From contig JAFSOU010000092.1 in assembly GCA_017443265.1 (NCBI GenBank), positions 1 to 64,000 on the forward strand: a DNA stretch of 64,000 nucleotides, read 5' to 3'. The first letter of the stretch is position 1, and the number at the start of each line of letters is the position of its first letter. The notes under the pieces were generated by a model, which had not been told where the DNA came from, made no database searches, and saw only the letters and a list, made by a program, of their open reading frames with translations. This document shows, one piece after another, positions 49,673 through 59,180 of the stretch. This stretch comes from Bacteroidales bacterium (GTDB lineage: Bacteria; Bacteroidota; Bacteroidia; Bacteroidales; P3). Both the position numbers and the translations under genes were made by a program.

Positions 49673-50355
49673 CAACCGTAAACCCCAACATAGAAGCGAG
49701 TTGGCTCGAGGTGCTGCGCCCCGATTTCCAATCTGACTATTTCGCGCGGCTGAAGGAGTTTTTGGTCGAGGAACGCCGGCAGTATAAGTGCTTCCCTCCG
49801 GGCAAGGACATTTTCGCAGCTTTCTGGCACACCCCTTTCGACAAGGTAAAGGTTGTGATTTTGGGACAGGACCCCTACCACAACGACGGACAGGCGCACG
49901 GACTCTGTTTTTCCGTGCCTCAAGGTGTGGCTTGCCCCCCCTCGCTGGTGAACATCTTTAAGGAGATAAACTCCGATTTGGGTTTGAACATACCCCTCAC
50001 CTGCGGTACCCTCACCGGCTGGGCCGACCAAGGGGTTTTTCTGCTCAACACCACGCTAACGGTGCGGGCCCATCAGGCTTACTCGCATGCTGGACACGGC
50101 TGGGAGACATTCACCGACAGTGTTATTCGCAACCTCTCCGATCGTCGCACAGGACTGGTGTTTCTGCTTTGGGGCAGTCCCGCCATTGCCAAAGCCAAGC
50201 TTATCGACAAAAGCAAACACCATGTGCTTACCGCTCCGCACCCCTCGCCGCTTTCGGCCTACCGTGGGTTCTTTGGTTGCCGCCATTTTTCCAAGACCAA
50301 CGAAATCCTTACCGCCCAAGGCCAGCAACCTATCAACTGGGCAAAGACGGTGTGA
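49669..50355 (+). CDS. ung: uracil-DNA glycosylase, family 1
   Basis: A 228-residue enzyme from ATG 49669, which overlaps the upstream stop (ATGA). It removes uracil from DNA. Motifs: water-activating GQDPYHNDGQAHGLCFSV, uracil-binding LLNTTLTV, and the DNA-minor-groove loop HPSPLSAYRGFFGCRHFSKTN. Normal size. Confidence 0.96.
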   Translation: MTTVNPNIEASWLEVLRPDFQSDYFARLKEFLVEERRQYKCFPPGKDIFAAFWHTPFDKVKVVILGQDPYHNDGQAHGLCFSVPQGVACPPSLVNIFKEINSDLGLNIPLTCGTLTGWADQGVFLLNTTLTVRAHQAYSHAGHGWETFTDSVIRNLSDRRTGLVFLLWGSPAIAKAKLIDKSKHHVLTAPHPSPLSAYRGFFGCRHFSKTNEILTAQGQQPINWAKTV

Positions 50356-50442
50356 GGGTAGTGTTGAAAATTGTATTGAATAATATAGGTGGTTGGTTGT
50401 GTGTTTTGTCATTTTATTGTTTCTCACCATAAATAAATAGCA

Positions 50443-50471
50443 AAAGAGGCGTGCCTGTGGCACGCCTCTTT
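50443..50471 (+). terminator. terminator after ung
   Basis: Perfect 13-bp stem (50443-50455 with 50459-50471), loop TGT, rich in A on one arm and T on the other, so it can act in both directions. Confidence 0.85.
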
Positions 50472-50483
50472 CGGCACAATAAA

Positions 50484-50515
50484 AAAAAAGAGATGCCAAA
50501 AGGCATCTCTTTTTT
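50484..50515 (-). terminator. bidirectional terminator after T9SS cargo gene
   Basis: AAAAAAGAGATGCC-AAAA-GGCATCTCTTTTTT: a 14-bp stem 20 bases beyond the stop of the reverse-strand gene. A-tract and T-tract arms allow termination from either side. Confidence 0.88.
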
Positions 50516-50534
50516 CTTGTATAGAAGTTACTTA

Positions 50535-52985
50535 TTAGCGAACAATCAGTTTTTCAACTTTGCTGAAGTTGTTGTTGGTGATACGTACGAAATAAGTACC
50601 GCGAGCCAAACCTTCGAGGTTGATCTGTTCGGTAGCGTTAGCGTTGATAACTTTCTGGCTGATAACGCGACCGTTCATATCGATAAGAGCGAAGTTAACG
50701 TCACCGTTAACACCTTCGATTGTGAGGTTGGCAACGGAAGAAGCGGGATTGGGCTGAACTTTAACAACAGCGTTGTCGGCGATGTTCAGACCTTCACGAT
50801 GGAATATAGCTTCGCAGTTGGTGTTGGCTTGCAGGTTGGCTACGCTGTACACATAGTAACCCTGGGCAACGGAGAAGTTAGGATCGGAGGTCATGTCAAT
50901 GGAGTTGCCATTAACTTTAAGATCTATGAGTTGGAAGTAGTCATCAGTATTTTCATCGATAGCGAAGTTTACTGTCGAACCCTGAGGATAGCTTACAGGA
51001 GCTGTAACGGGCGAATAGTTGGTCAAATCCATGATTTCACCACCGTTAGCGGGAGTAACTGTCCAAGTAATGTTGAAGTTGGGGATGCTCTGTTCAGGAC
51101 CTACAATCATACGAATCATAGGAAGACCGTGGGTACCCATACCGTAAACAGTGTTGCTGGAGCAAAGAGGTTGCAGGCAGAAAACGTTGGCGTAAGCACC
51201 AGCGCCGAAGTTGTTGTCGTAGTGGTTGGGAAGCGGAGTTCTGATAGAGTCGATAGGATCGTAGTAGAAACCTCTACTTACCGAAGGAGCAAATGTGCCG
51301 GCTTCAGCCATTTCGTAACCAATCCAGTATTTTTGGTTGGCAACCAAAGCGGGCTGCAACGGGAAGTTGATTCTTACAGTGTTGTATGTGCCATAGTTAC
51401 GTTTGTCAACGAGGAATTCGTTGAGGTCGTTAGTTTGAACTGTGTATGTGGAAGCACCGGTGGCAACACGCAAGAAATATACAGAGGTGCTCGTGGGGTT
51501 GGCATCGATTGAGTCAATGGTGAGGGTAGCATCCAGTTTAGCGCCAGCAAGAGCGTAACCAGGACGGGAAGCGGGAACGATTTCAAGGCCGCGGATTACC
51601 CAACCTTGAGGAACGGTAGCGGGTGTGCAGTACATAACGCGGAGGCTGTAGCCAGCTTCACCGGTTGTAGCGTCATCGGTATACAAACCGTCAGCTGTCA
51701 TACCCCATGTCCAAGCATTGTAGCCAGAGAGCCAGCCGTTATCACGACCCCAAATGTGGTCGCCATTAGTTTCTTCGTTTACATTGAATTTGATAGTGTC
51801 GAGGTTGAAAACAAGGCTGTCGCTTGTAATGCTGATCATCAGGGAGTCGATACCTGTTGTTGTGGAGGGAACATAGCCAGTTGTACCATAAGTGTTGGTG
51901 GAACCAGCGTAGTAGTTGTGCATACGTCCTGTCGGGTCGATGTAGAGGAAAGTGTCGTTAACAGCATCGGGAACAAGACTTGCTGCGCTCTGGCTGCTTG
52001 CCAAAGTGGTGCCGTTGCTGCTCTTAATGGTAGCTATAACATTGCTTTGGTTATAAGCACCAGTGTTGCGGAATGTAGAAGCCCACATGAAGGAGTTGCC
52101 ACCCATTCCCTTGGGAACCAGTTGGTAACCACCGTCATACATGTTTCTGGTGTAGATGTTCATACGGTTGCTGGAAGCTGAATCAACAGCAAAGTCGTCA
52201 ACCAACCAGAAATAACCATAAACGCCACCAACTGTTGTGTCGCATTTCCAACGCAGACGGAGGTAGAGGGTGTTATAAGTGTCAACGTTTGCGGGAAGAG
52301 CAACGGTTTTAACGTCTCTTGTGCTTTCGTTTGATGCCATCTCAACACCGATACGGTTGATGTAAATTTGGTTCCAGTTTACGCTGTCGTCGGAATATTC
52401 GAGGAAGCAGGAGTCGCGGTTGAATTTCATGAACCACTGGTAGAAGGAAACGTCGTAAACGTAACCCTGTGCGGGCTGAAAACCTGCAAAAGCAATCCAA
52501 GAGTCGAAGTTGCCAGTAGTGATACCACTGCTAATAGAACCAGCGTCTCTCATAGACATTGCCATGAAACCGCCACCGGACTGGGATTCGAAAAGACCAC
52601 CAAGACCGCCTTGGCTGTTAACCAACCAACCATTGGTGCGGTCGAACATTGCGGGCATAGCAGTTGCTGCTTGGGAACAAGCGGCGGCTGTTGTGTCGGA
52701 AATGTACTGCCAGAGGGCATAGTTTGCTGTCTGGTATCCCGGATTGGTGTTACGGCCAGTCAGGAAACCCGATTGAGTGGTAAAGTCCTGTGTATACAAA
52801 GGAGCTTTTGTGAAGATTGAGCCTTTGAAGGCATCCTGCCTCTGTGTTTCTTTAGCGTCTAATTTTGTGGAAGCGCTTGCTTTCACTTCATTAGCGGCGC
52901 GGTACACTTTGGCACTTTTCGGCATTTGTGCAAATGCAACAGTTGCACACAATGCAAGACTTAAAGCCATTAATGTTTTTTTCAT
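50535..52985 (-). CDS. secreted protein with T9SS C-terminal sorting domain
   Basis: An 816-residue protein with signal peptide (cleavage after FAQ, residue 20). Residues ~60-260 form a jelly-roll-like adhesion domain (LYTQDFTTQSGF...WIAFAGFQPAQGYVYDVSFYQWF...YLRLRWKCD). Later domains are beta-rich, including an IdeNTDDYFQLIDLKVNG module. The end, VQPNPASSVANLTIEG...GTYFVRITNNNFSKVEKLIVR, is a type A T9SS sorting signal that is cleaved on attachment to the surface. Lower GC and codon use unlike neighbours, possibly from high expression. Confidence 0.88.
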   Translation of the reverse strand: MKKTLMALSLALCATVAFAQMPKSAKVYRAANEVKASASTKLDAKETQRQDAFKGSIFTKAPLYTQDFTTQSGFLTGRNTNPGYQTANYALWQYISDTTAAACSQAATAMPAMFDRTNGWLVNSQGGLGGLFESQSGGGFMAMSMRDAGSISSGITTGNFDSWIAFAGFQPAQGYVYDVSFYQWFMKFNRDSCFLEYSDDSVNWNQIYINRIGVEMASNESTRDVKTVALPANVDTYNTLYLRLRWKCDTTVGGVYGYFWLVDDFAVDSASSNRMNIYTRNMYDGGYQLVPKGMGGNSFMWASTFRNTGAYNQSNVIATIKSSNGTTLASSQSAASLVPDAVNDTFLYIDPTGRMHNYYAGSTNTYGTTGYVPSTTTGIDSLMISITSDSLVFNLDTIKFNVNEETNGDHIWGRDNGWLSGYNAWTWGMTADGLYTDDATTGEAGYSLRVMYCTPATVPQGWVIRGLEIVPASRPGYALAGAKLDATLTIDSIDANPTSTSVYFLRVATGASTYTVQTNDLNEFLVDKRNYGTYNTVRINFPLQPALVANQKYWIGYEMAEAGTFAPSVSRGFYYDPIDSIRTPLPNHYDNNFGAGAYANVFCLQPLCSSNTVYGMGTHGLPMIRMIVGPEQSIPNFNITWTVTPANGGEIMDLTNYSPVTAPVSYPQGSTVNFAIDENTDDYFQLIDLKVNGNSIDMTSDPNFSVAQGYYVYSVANLQANTNCEAIFHREGLNIADNAVVKVQPNPASSVANLTIEGVNGDVNFALIDMNGRVISQKVINANATEQINLEGLARGTYFVRITNNNFSKVEKLIVR

Positions 52986-53100
52986 TGTTTTTTTGATTTT
53001 TAATTAATAAAAAATTTATTTCCAAAACTAAGTGAATTGCTTGTTTTTCAGGGTTTTGTGTTGTAAACTCGTTAAAAAAACTCGCTTTCTTCACGGATTG

Positions 53101-53132
53101 CAAAAATATGCTTTTTTTTCGTTTCTTACAAA
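53101..53132 (-). promoter_or_regulatory. Bacteroidota-type promoter of the T9SS cargo gene
   Basis: Reverse strand: TTTG (53129-53132), 20-base spacer, TATTTTTG (53101-53108). The leader to the start codon is about 110 bases. The forward box TATCTTTG at 53299-53306 in the same gap serves aroB. Confidence 0.7.
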
Positions 53133-53321
53133 TTTTTCGTTCTTTTATATTATTAATTAATGTTAAACGACTGATTATTAATTATTTATATCTATAATAT
53201 TTTTTGCTGTTTCGATTATTTTTCTTTGTTTTGTGTTTGCAGAACAATCTTTTGTAACCCCTCGAAATGAAAAATTACGTTTTTTCGACAAAAAAATGTA
53301 TCTTTGCAAAAAATATCCGTA

Positions 53322-54380
53322 ATGAAATCGCACAATATATTGTATAGTAACGGCCATTTGCCCGCTCTGAAATTGCTGGACAGGCATCTGAAAAGCAAAC
53401 AATATCTCGGCTCCCGGTTTTTCATTCTGGGCGACAGCAACACCATCGACCATTGTCTGCCATTGTTGGTTTCCGAGGTAGGGGCGTTGCAGGAGTCGGA
53501 GTTCTTCGAGGTGGAGGCTGGCGAAGGCTGCAAGGATTTGGCCGTGGCGGAAAACCTGTGGCTGGGACTTATGGAGAGCGGTGCCGACCGCAACGCCGTT
53601 ATCATAAACCTCGGCGGAGGCGCCGTGTGCGACCTCGGCGGCTTTGCGGCGGCGGCATACAAACGCGGCATACGCTACATCAACGTGCCTACTACTCTGC
53701 TGGCAATGGTGGATGCAGCTGTTGGCGGCAAGACTGCCATAAATGTGGGCGACATAAAAAATCAGGCCGGCTTTTTCTACCTCCCGCAGAGGGTGTGCAT
53801 CGAACCGGCATTCCTGCAAACGCTGCCGCAAAGGGAGCTGCTTTCGGGAACTTTCGAGATGGCCAAGACTTTCGCCGTAGCCGACAAGGAACGTTACTCG
53901 CAGTTTTGCAGGCTGTGGCAGAATGATTTTTCCATCGGCGAGGAAATGATATATGCCTGCGCCAATATCAAGGATCAAATCACCAAACGCGATTTTAAAG
54001 ACACCGGCGAGCGTAAAATACTGAATTTCGGACACACTTTCGGTCACGCTATAGAGGGTGCCATGCTCAAGTACGGCAAAGATGCTCTTTCGCACGGCGA
54101 GGCTGTGGGGTTGGGTATGGTGTGCGCTATGTACCTTTCGACCAAAAAAACGGGACTGCCGGAAAAAGTTTATGGCGATTTTGCACAAAAGGTGCGCTCG
54201 TTGCTCGGTAAACAGCACTTCACCCCAAAAACGATGGACACTATTATATATAATATGTATGCCGACAAAAAAAACGCCGTCGGTGAGATACGGTGCGTGC
54301 TGTTGAAGGACATCGGCGAGGCGGTTTGTGACATATCTGTTTCGGAAGAAGAAATTCGGGATGCTTTAGGTGTGGTTTGA
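53322..54380 (+). CDS. aroB: 3-dehydroquinate synthase
   Basis: A 352-residue AroB, second enzyme of the shikimate pathway, from ATG 53322; the TTG six codons upstream lies in the promoter. NAD-binding INLGGGAVCDLGGFAAAAYKRGI, PTTLLAMVDAAVGGKTAIN, the zinc ligand region SGTFEMAKTF and NFGHTFGHAIE and SHGEAVGLGM are all present. Requires NAD and a divalent metal. Confidence 0.95.
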   Translation: MKSHNILYSNGHLPALKLLDRHLKSKQYLGSRFFILGDSNTIDHCLPLLVSEVGALQESEFFEVEAGEGCKDLAVAENLWLGLMESGADRNAVIINLGGGAVCDLGGFAAAAYKRGIRYINVPTTLLAMVDAAVGGKTAINVGDIKNQAGFFYLPQRVCIEPAFLQTLPQRELLSGTFEMAKTFAVADKERYSQFCRLWQNDFSIGEEMIYACANIKDQITKRDFKDTGERKILNFGHTFGHAIEGAMLKYGKDALSHGEAVGLGMVCAMYLSTKKTGLPEKVYGDFAQKVRSLLGKQHFTPKTMDTIIYNMYADKKNAVGEIRCVLLKDIGEAVCDISVSEEEIRDALGVV

Positions 54381-54543
54381 GGGTGAAAATGCTTGTTTTC
54401 TAACTCGCAAAACATGCTTTTTCGTATTTTCTTGGCTGTTTTTGTAAAATTTATTATACTGAAACACAGGTTGTTAAATAAAAATATTTATTTTTTTATT
54501 GCTATTTCAGAAAAAAGTTGTACTTTTGCAAACCGAAAAAAAT

Positions 54544-54630
54544 GCCCAGGTGGTGAAATTGGTATACACGCCACTTTGAGGGGGTGGTGGCCTTACGGCC
54601 GTGCAAGTTCAAGTCTTGTCCTGGGCACCA
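54544..54630 (+). tRNA. tRNA-Leu (GAG)
   Basis: Class II cloverleaf: acceptor GCCCAGG/CCTGGGC, anticodon loop TTGAGGG (GAG), long variable arm GGTGGCC...GGCC, T loop TTCAAGT. The CCA end is encoded. Confidence 0.93.
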
Positions 54631-54652
54631 AACAAAATCACAATTCAAGCGA

Positions 54653-54734
54653 GCCCGGGTGGCGGAATTGGTAGACGCGTACGTTTCAGGTGCGTATTTC
54701 GAGAGGAGTGCAGGTTCAAGTCCTGTCCCGGGCA
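54653..54734 (+). tRNA. tRNA-Leu (CAG)
   Basis: Class II cloverleaf: acceptor GCCCGGG/CCCGGGC, anticodon loop TTCAGGT (CAG) in stem TACGT/GCGTA, T loop TTCAAGT, discriminator A; CCA not encoded. 22 bases after the other tRNA-Leu and co-transcribed with it. Confidence 0.93.
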
Positions 54735-54743
54735 CAAAAAGAA

Positions 54744-54780
54744 AAAAGGTGTTGAAATTGCTTCAACACCTTTTGTTTTT
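54744..54780 (+). terminator. terminator of the tRNA-Leu pair
   Basis: 13-bp stem AAAAGGTGTTGAA (54744-54756) with 54762-54774, loop ATTGC, then TTTTGTTTTT. It also faces the 3' end of the flavin reductase/rubredoxin gene. Confidence 0.88.
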
Positions 54781-54797
54781 TATCATCCCACAACAAA

Positions 54798-55424
54798 TTA
54801 TTCCTTCACAAAATCGGCTTTGCCGTGTTTGCACCACGGGCACACGAAATCGTCGGGGATGTTTTCGCCCTCGTAAACATATCCGCACACCTGGCACACC
54901 CAGCGGGTAACCTTTGCCTCGTCGCCGGCAGGCTTTGCCACAGCTGGTTTGATGTTTTTCTGGTAGTAGGCGTATGTGAGTGACGGTGCATCGCTAAGCT
55001 TCACAGCTTCGGTGATCTCGGCTATGAAAAGTGTGTGAGTTCCCAAGTCCTTGGCATACATCAGCTGGCCGCTTATGTAGGCGTTGGTGTATTTTGGAAT
55101 GTAGTAGATTCCGTTGGCGGCACGTTTTACGGCGTCGCATTTCTCGAACTTGTTCACATCCTTGCCGCTTTGGAAGCCGAAATGCTGGATAACTTTCATC
55201 GGGGTTTCCTCGGTAAGCAGCGACACGTTGAAATGTCCGGTTTTAAGAATCATATCGTGGGTAAGGTTTTTCTTGTTCACTGTAATCATTATACGCATGG
55301 GATTGTCGGTGAGCTGCGCCACCACGTTTATTATACAACCGTTGTCCTTTTCGCCCTCGTGGGCTGTGAGCACGTACAGTCCGTAGCCAATGCTCATCAC
55401 AGCGTTTTTGTCTATGTTGTTCAT
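54798..55424 (-). CDS. flavin reductase-rubredoxin fusion (Hrb-like)
   Basis: A 208-residue protein. Residues 1-150 are an FMN-binding flavin-reductase-like domain (GYGLYVLTAHEGEKDNGCIINVVAQLTDNPMRIMI). The C-terminus is a rubredoxin with CQVCGYVYEGE and CPWCKHG. High-molecular-weight rubredoxins of this type pass electrons from NAD(P)H to flavodiiron proteins, and the gene follows one by 10 bases. Cytoplasmic; supports reduction of O2 or NO in an anaerobe. Confidence 0.9.
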   Translation of the reverse strand: MNNIDKNAVMSIGYGLYVLTAHEGEKDNGCIINVVAQLTDNPMRIMITVNKKNLTHDMILKTGHFNVSLLTEETPMKVIQHFGFQSGKDVNKFEKCDAVKRAANGIYYIPKYTNAYISGQLMYAKDLGTHTLFIAEITEAVKLSDAPSLTYAYYQKNIKPAVAKPAGDEAKVTRWVCQVCGYVYEGENIPDDFVCPWCKHGKADFVKE

Positions 55425-55434
55425 AGTGTATGGT

Positions 55435-56640
55435 TTATTTGTTTAAATCGTTGTAAATGGTTTCTGCAATAGCCTCCAAACCGGCAATCTGGTTTTGTTT
55501 GAGGCTGGATTTAAGCGTTATGCTGTCGTCCAAAACGTTGATATTTTTCATCTCGCCAAGGATAGCACGTATCAGCTTGCCGCTCTGCGGTGCCCACGTG
55601 CCATTTTCTATAATGGCAAAGGTTCGGTTTTGCAGGGCGTGGGCTTTGATGTCGAGCAAAAAATTCTCCATCGGGGTGAAAATGCCGTTGTTGTAGGTGG
55701 ACGATGCCAGCACTATGTGCGAAAATTTGAAAGCTTCGCTCACCAGCACGCTCACGTCGGTTTTCGAAACATCGTACATGACTATGCCTTTGACGCCTTT
55801 ATCGGCGAGTTTGGAGGCAAGTATGTCGGCGGCGTTTTCGGTGTTGCCGTAGATAGAGCCGTAGGCAATCATGACGCCTTTTACCTCAGGCTCGTAGCGG
55901 CTCCATTTGTCGTATTTCTCGATAAAATATCCCAAGTTGCTACGCCACAACGGTCCATGAAGCGGGCAAATCATTTTTATTTCCAAAGCCGATGCCTTTT
56001 TCAGAAGAGACTGCACCTGGGTGCCGTATTTTCCAACGATATTGGCATAATAGCGTCGGGCTTCGTCGAGGCAGTTGCGGTCGAAATCCATCTCGTCGGC
56101 GTAGAGGTTGCCGCCTATGGCTCCGAAAGTGCCGAAAGCGTCGGCGGAGAAAAGAGTGCCGGTGGCGGTGTCGAAAGTTACCATGGCTTCGGGCCAGTGC
56201 ACCATGGGAGCCATAAAGAACTGCAAGGTGTGGCTACCGGTGTTGAGTGTGTCGCCTTCGGAAACTGCCAGCGTTCGGCCTTGGAGGTCGAAATCGAAGA
56301 ACTGTCCGATCATGGTTATAGCCTTGGCGTTGGAAACTATTGTTACATCGGGGTAACGGAGCAGCAGGTCGGCGATAAGTGCACAGTGGTCGGGCTCCAT
56401 GTGGTTTACAACCAGATAGTTCAGCGGACGTCCGTCGAGGGCAGCCGCAACATTTTCGAAGAAATGGTGTGCCACCGAAGCATCGGCGGTGTCGAAGAGA
56501 ACGGTTTTTTCGTCGCGTAGCAGATAGCTGTTGTACGACACACCGTAGGGTACTGGATATACATTTTCGAAGAGAGCCAAACGGCGGTCGCTGGCCCCAA
56601 TGTAAATCAAATCGTCGTAGATTTTTCTTGTGTTGTGCAT
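55435..56640 (-). CDS. flavodiiron protein (FprA-type oxygen/NO reductase)
   Basis: A 401-residue flavodiiron protein. The metallo-beta-lactamase-like domain keeps the diiron ligands in NHMEPDHC, MVHWPEAM, FSADAFG and PLHGP; the flavodoxin domain has YGSIYGNTENAA (FMN phosphate loop) and ASSTYNNGIFTPM. It reduces O2 to water or NO to N2O with electrons from the adjacent rubredoxin fusion. Marks an anaerobic, oxygen-exposed life style. Confidence 0.95.
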   Translation of the reverse strand: MHNTRKIYDDLIYIGASDRRLALFENVYPVPYGVSYNSYLLRDEKTVLFDTADASVAHHFFENVAAALDGRPLNYLVVNHMEPDHCALIADLLLRYPDVTIVSNAKAITMIGQFFDFDLQGRTLAVSEGDTLNTGSHTLQFFMAPMVHWPEAMVTFDTATGTLFSADAFGTFGAIGGNLYADEMDFDRNCLDEARRYYANIVGKYGTQVQSLLKKASALEIKMICPLHGPLWRSNLGYFIEKYDKWSRYEPEVKGVMIAYGSIYGNTENAADILASKLADKGVKGIVMYDVSKTDVSVLVSEAFKFSHIVLASSTYNNGIFTPMENFLLDIKAHALQNRTFAIIENGTWAPQSGKLIRAILGEMKNINVLDDSITLKSSLKQNQIAGLEAIAETIYNDLNK

Positions 56641-57148
56641 ATATTATTATGTGTTTGTTGTTGTTTTTTTAGTCGTGCAAATTTACGCAAAAAAAATGAT
56701 TTATTTTGCATGGAGATATAAAAATTTGAAACCTAGCCGCTAAGTGTCGACCAACACCGCTTAAAAAACAGTTGCTGAATAATTTCGCCAGTCGCAAAAA
56801 TATTTGTGATAATGCGTATAACACCTGTTTTTTTTATACGAAAGTGCCAAAAACCGCCGGAATTGCAAAGGCATATTTCATCTTATGGAAGAAAAAATAT
56901 TTTTTGCGCATTTGCACTTTTGTAATTCGTTGAATGACAAAAACATATCTGTTTCATTATTCTTTTTTGACCAAAAAACGAAAAAAAACGATTGCCGAGT
57001 GAAAAAAAAAGTGTATCTTTGCAGTTGCTTTTTATTAAAGAAAAGTGAGGCGAAACGGGCTGTAAAACCATAAAAACACACCCGCAACCGTCTAAAATAC
57101 AAAGAAATAAAAAAATAAGAAACAGGAATATAATCAAAGTAAAAAACG
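56641..57148 (+). promoter_or_regulatory. intergenic region with promoter of the T9SS repeat protein
   Basis: 508 AT-rich bases. Forward promoter near the right end: ATTG (56991-56994), 19-base spacer, TATCTTTG (57014-57021), with a 120-base leader before ATG 57149. Nothing else interpretable in 56641-56980. Confidence 0.55.
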
Positions 57149-58822
57149 ATGAAAAAAGGATTTATAGGTTTTTTATTGATGGCGTTTTGCCTGCCGTTTG
57201 TTATGCACGCTCAATATAAAGCGCCGATTGCAGTGGTATATGACACAATAGACACTTGCGACTCCTACACTTGGATTGACGGTCACACCTACACCGAAAA
57301 TTCAACAGGATATTACATCTACAAGAATGCTTCGAGCGAAGACAGCGTTATGGTAATAATGACTTTTGTGATACACAAAAGCACTACTGCCGAGGTTTCC
57401 GCTTCGAGCTGCGGCAACTACTACTGGGCTGTTAGTGGCAGAGTGTACAGCGAACCGGGCGACTACACATTCACCTTGGCAAACGCCGCAGGATGCGACA
57501 GTGTGATAACTCTCCATTTCTCGCACAAAAACCCCGACACAACATACACAGACGTTGCACAGTGCGCCGCCTACACATGGTCGGTTGACGGCAATACCTA
57601 CGTAAACGACACTACCGTTTACTTTACCAGCCCGACAGCCGGTGCCGACAGCTGCCATGCTGTTTTTGCTCTGAGATACAAAAAGATGACGACAGCCGAC
57701 ACTATCTTTGTGGAGACCTGCGAGGCTTCCTACGTTTGGCCTATCGATGGACAAACCTATACCTCAGGCGAAGGTGTTGCTTCGTTCCGTAAGGTGAATG
57801 CCGGCGGATGCGACACAATGTACACACTGAAATACAAAGTGGGTATAGGCCAATACGAACTTCCCGACACCAACATCTCGGTATTCGGTTACTTCGTTTG
57901 GAACAACGACACCATTAAAACCGATTCGACAAGAATAGACACGGTACTCGTACAAACTCTTGCAAGTGTTGATAATTGCGACACCGTGAAGAACTACAAC
58001 GTTTCCATACTGCCGATATTCAGAATAGACACAATGTTCTGCGGCGGCACCCGCGGATACCGCTGGCCCGTGGCTCAAGGCGCTGGCGTTCTGATCATCC
58101 TTCCCAGAACAGGAGACACAACTTATATTTGCAAGGGTGCAGATAGAAAAGACAGCTGCATGATGGAATTCCATTACACCAACACAGCCTCCGACACAAC
58201 TTGGCTGCCCGCTGTCTCTGCTTGCGGTAGCTACAGATGGGATGCCAACGGCACCACATACACTTATTCCGAAGACACCATCGTTTGCCGCCTTACCAAC
58301 ATAATGAGATGCGACAGCGTGGTAATTCTCACAAAACTTACCATCAACCCACTGCCAAATGTTTACATCGGCGGAGACCTCCAAGTGCGTCCCGGCCACA
58401 GCACCAAACTCTATGCCGTAGGCGACAGCAACCTCACCTACCTCTGGAACACCGGCGAAACATCCGACACCATAACTGTAACTCCTTCGGAAAACACCGA
58501 ATACTCCATAACAGCAACCAACAGCAACGGATGCCAGAGACACTCGACAGCTACCGTGGTTATTAGCGAAGGTCTTAACCAAGCTACTGCCAACAGCGTG
58601 AAAGTGTTCCCGAATCCCGCTTCGACAAAAGTAACCATCGAAGGCGAAAATCTTGTAAACGTGAAACTTTACAATATGCTCGGCCAGCTGATGGTTTCGA
58701 AAAACGCTGTGAACGGCAAGGTTTCGTTATCTGTTGCTGACTACAACAACGGCTCGTACATAATGCGCGCCGAGACTGCCGACGGCAAGACTACCATCCG
58801 CAGCGTTGTGATAAAGAAATAA
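57149..58822 (+). CDS. secreted repeat protein with T9SS C-terminal sorting domain
   Basis: A 557-residue exported protein (signal peptide ends MHAQ, residue 21). It has several diverged repeats of about 60-80 residues built on C-x-YxW...G-x-Y...CD-x-x-x-L, e.g. CDSYTWIDGHTY, CAAYTWSVDGNTY, CEASYVWPIDGQTY and CGSYRWDANGTTY, so paired cysteines may stabilise Ig-like modules. A PKD-like stretch (VRPGHSTKLYAVGDSNLTYLWNTGE) precedes the type A sorting domain KVFPNPASTKVTIEGE...SYIMRAETADGKTTIRSVVIKK. Cell-surface or released protein, possibly an adhesin. Confidence 0.87.
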   Translation: MKKGFIGFLLMAFCLPFVMHAQYKAPIAVVYDTIDTCDSYTWIDGHTYTENSTGYYIYKNASSEDSVMVIMTFVIHKSTTAEVSASSCGNYYWAVSGRVYSEPGDYTFTLANAAGCDSVITLHFSHKNPDTTYTDVAQCAAYTWSVDGNTYVNDTTVYFTSPTAGADSCHAVFALRYKKMTTADTIFVETCEASYVWPIDGQTYTSGEGVASFRKVNAGGCDTMYTLKYKVGIGQYELPDTNISVFGYFVWNNDTIKTDSTRIDTVLVQTLASVDNCDTVKNYNVSILPIFRIDTMFCGGTRGYRWPVAQGAGVLIILPRTGDTTYICKGADRKDSCMMEFHYTNTASDTTWLPAVSACGSYRWDANGTTYTYSEDTIVCRLTNIMRCDSVVILTKLTINPLPNVYIGGDLQVRPGHSTKLYAVGDSNLTYLWNTGETSDTITVTPSENTEYSITATNSNGCQRHSTATVVISEGLNQATANSVKVFPNPASTKVTIEGENLVNVKLYNMLGQLMVSKNAVNGKVSLSVADYNNGSYIMRAETADGKTTIRSVVIKK

Positions 58823-58845
58823 TGATTTTTTCATAATTTTCAATG

Positions 58846-58887
58846 AAAAGAGGTGTGCCTTATGGCACACCTCTTTTGTTTTTTTGC
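58846..58887 (+). terminator. terminator after T9SS repeat protein
   Basis: Perfect 14-bp stem (58846-58859 with 58864-58877), loop TTAT, then TTTTGTTTTTTT. Its stem sequence is almost the same as that of the terminator at 50443-50471. Confidence 0.9.
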
Positions 58888-59180
58888 AAGGGTTGATATC
58901 CCCTTGATGTTGATAGACTGTTTCCAACAAGGTTTTGTGTTACAGCCTCCATTGGTTGTTGCGGAAATGGAGCCGATAAAGGGGGTGGGTGGGTTTATGA
59001 TGTGTATTTGCAGCTTTCTTGACGAGGATGTGATTTCACGCCACTGTCATACTGTGTGGAAACGAACCCGTTGAAGGGGTTTGTGGGCTTTTTCGTTCGA
59101 TTTCACAGTCGTCTTGTGGAAAGGCAATCACAGAATTGTGATCTCCGCTTAGCTATCTTAAGGCCGACAGTGTCGTTCCC
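58888..59180. other. intergenic region without recognised features
   Basis: Between the terminator and the convergent TPR gene. Short open frames on the forward strand have no start context or composition that would support a gene. I see no repeats or RNA structure worth naming. Confidence 0.4.
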
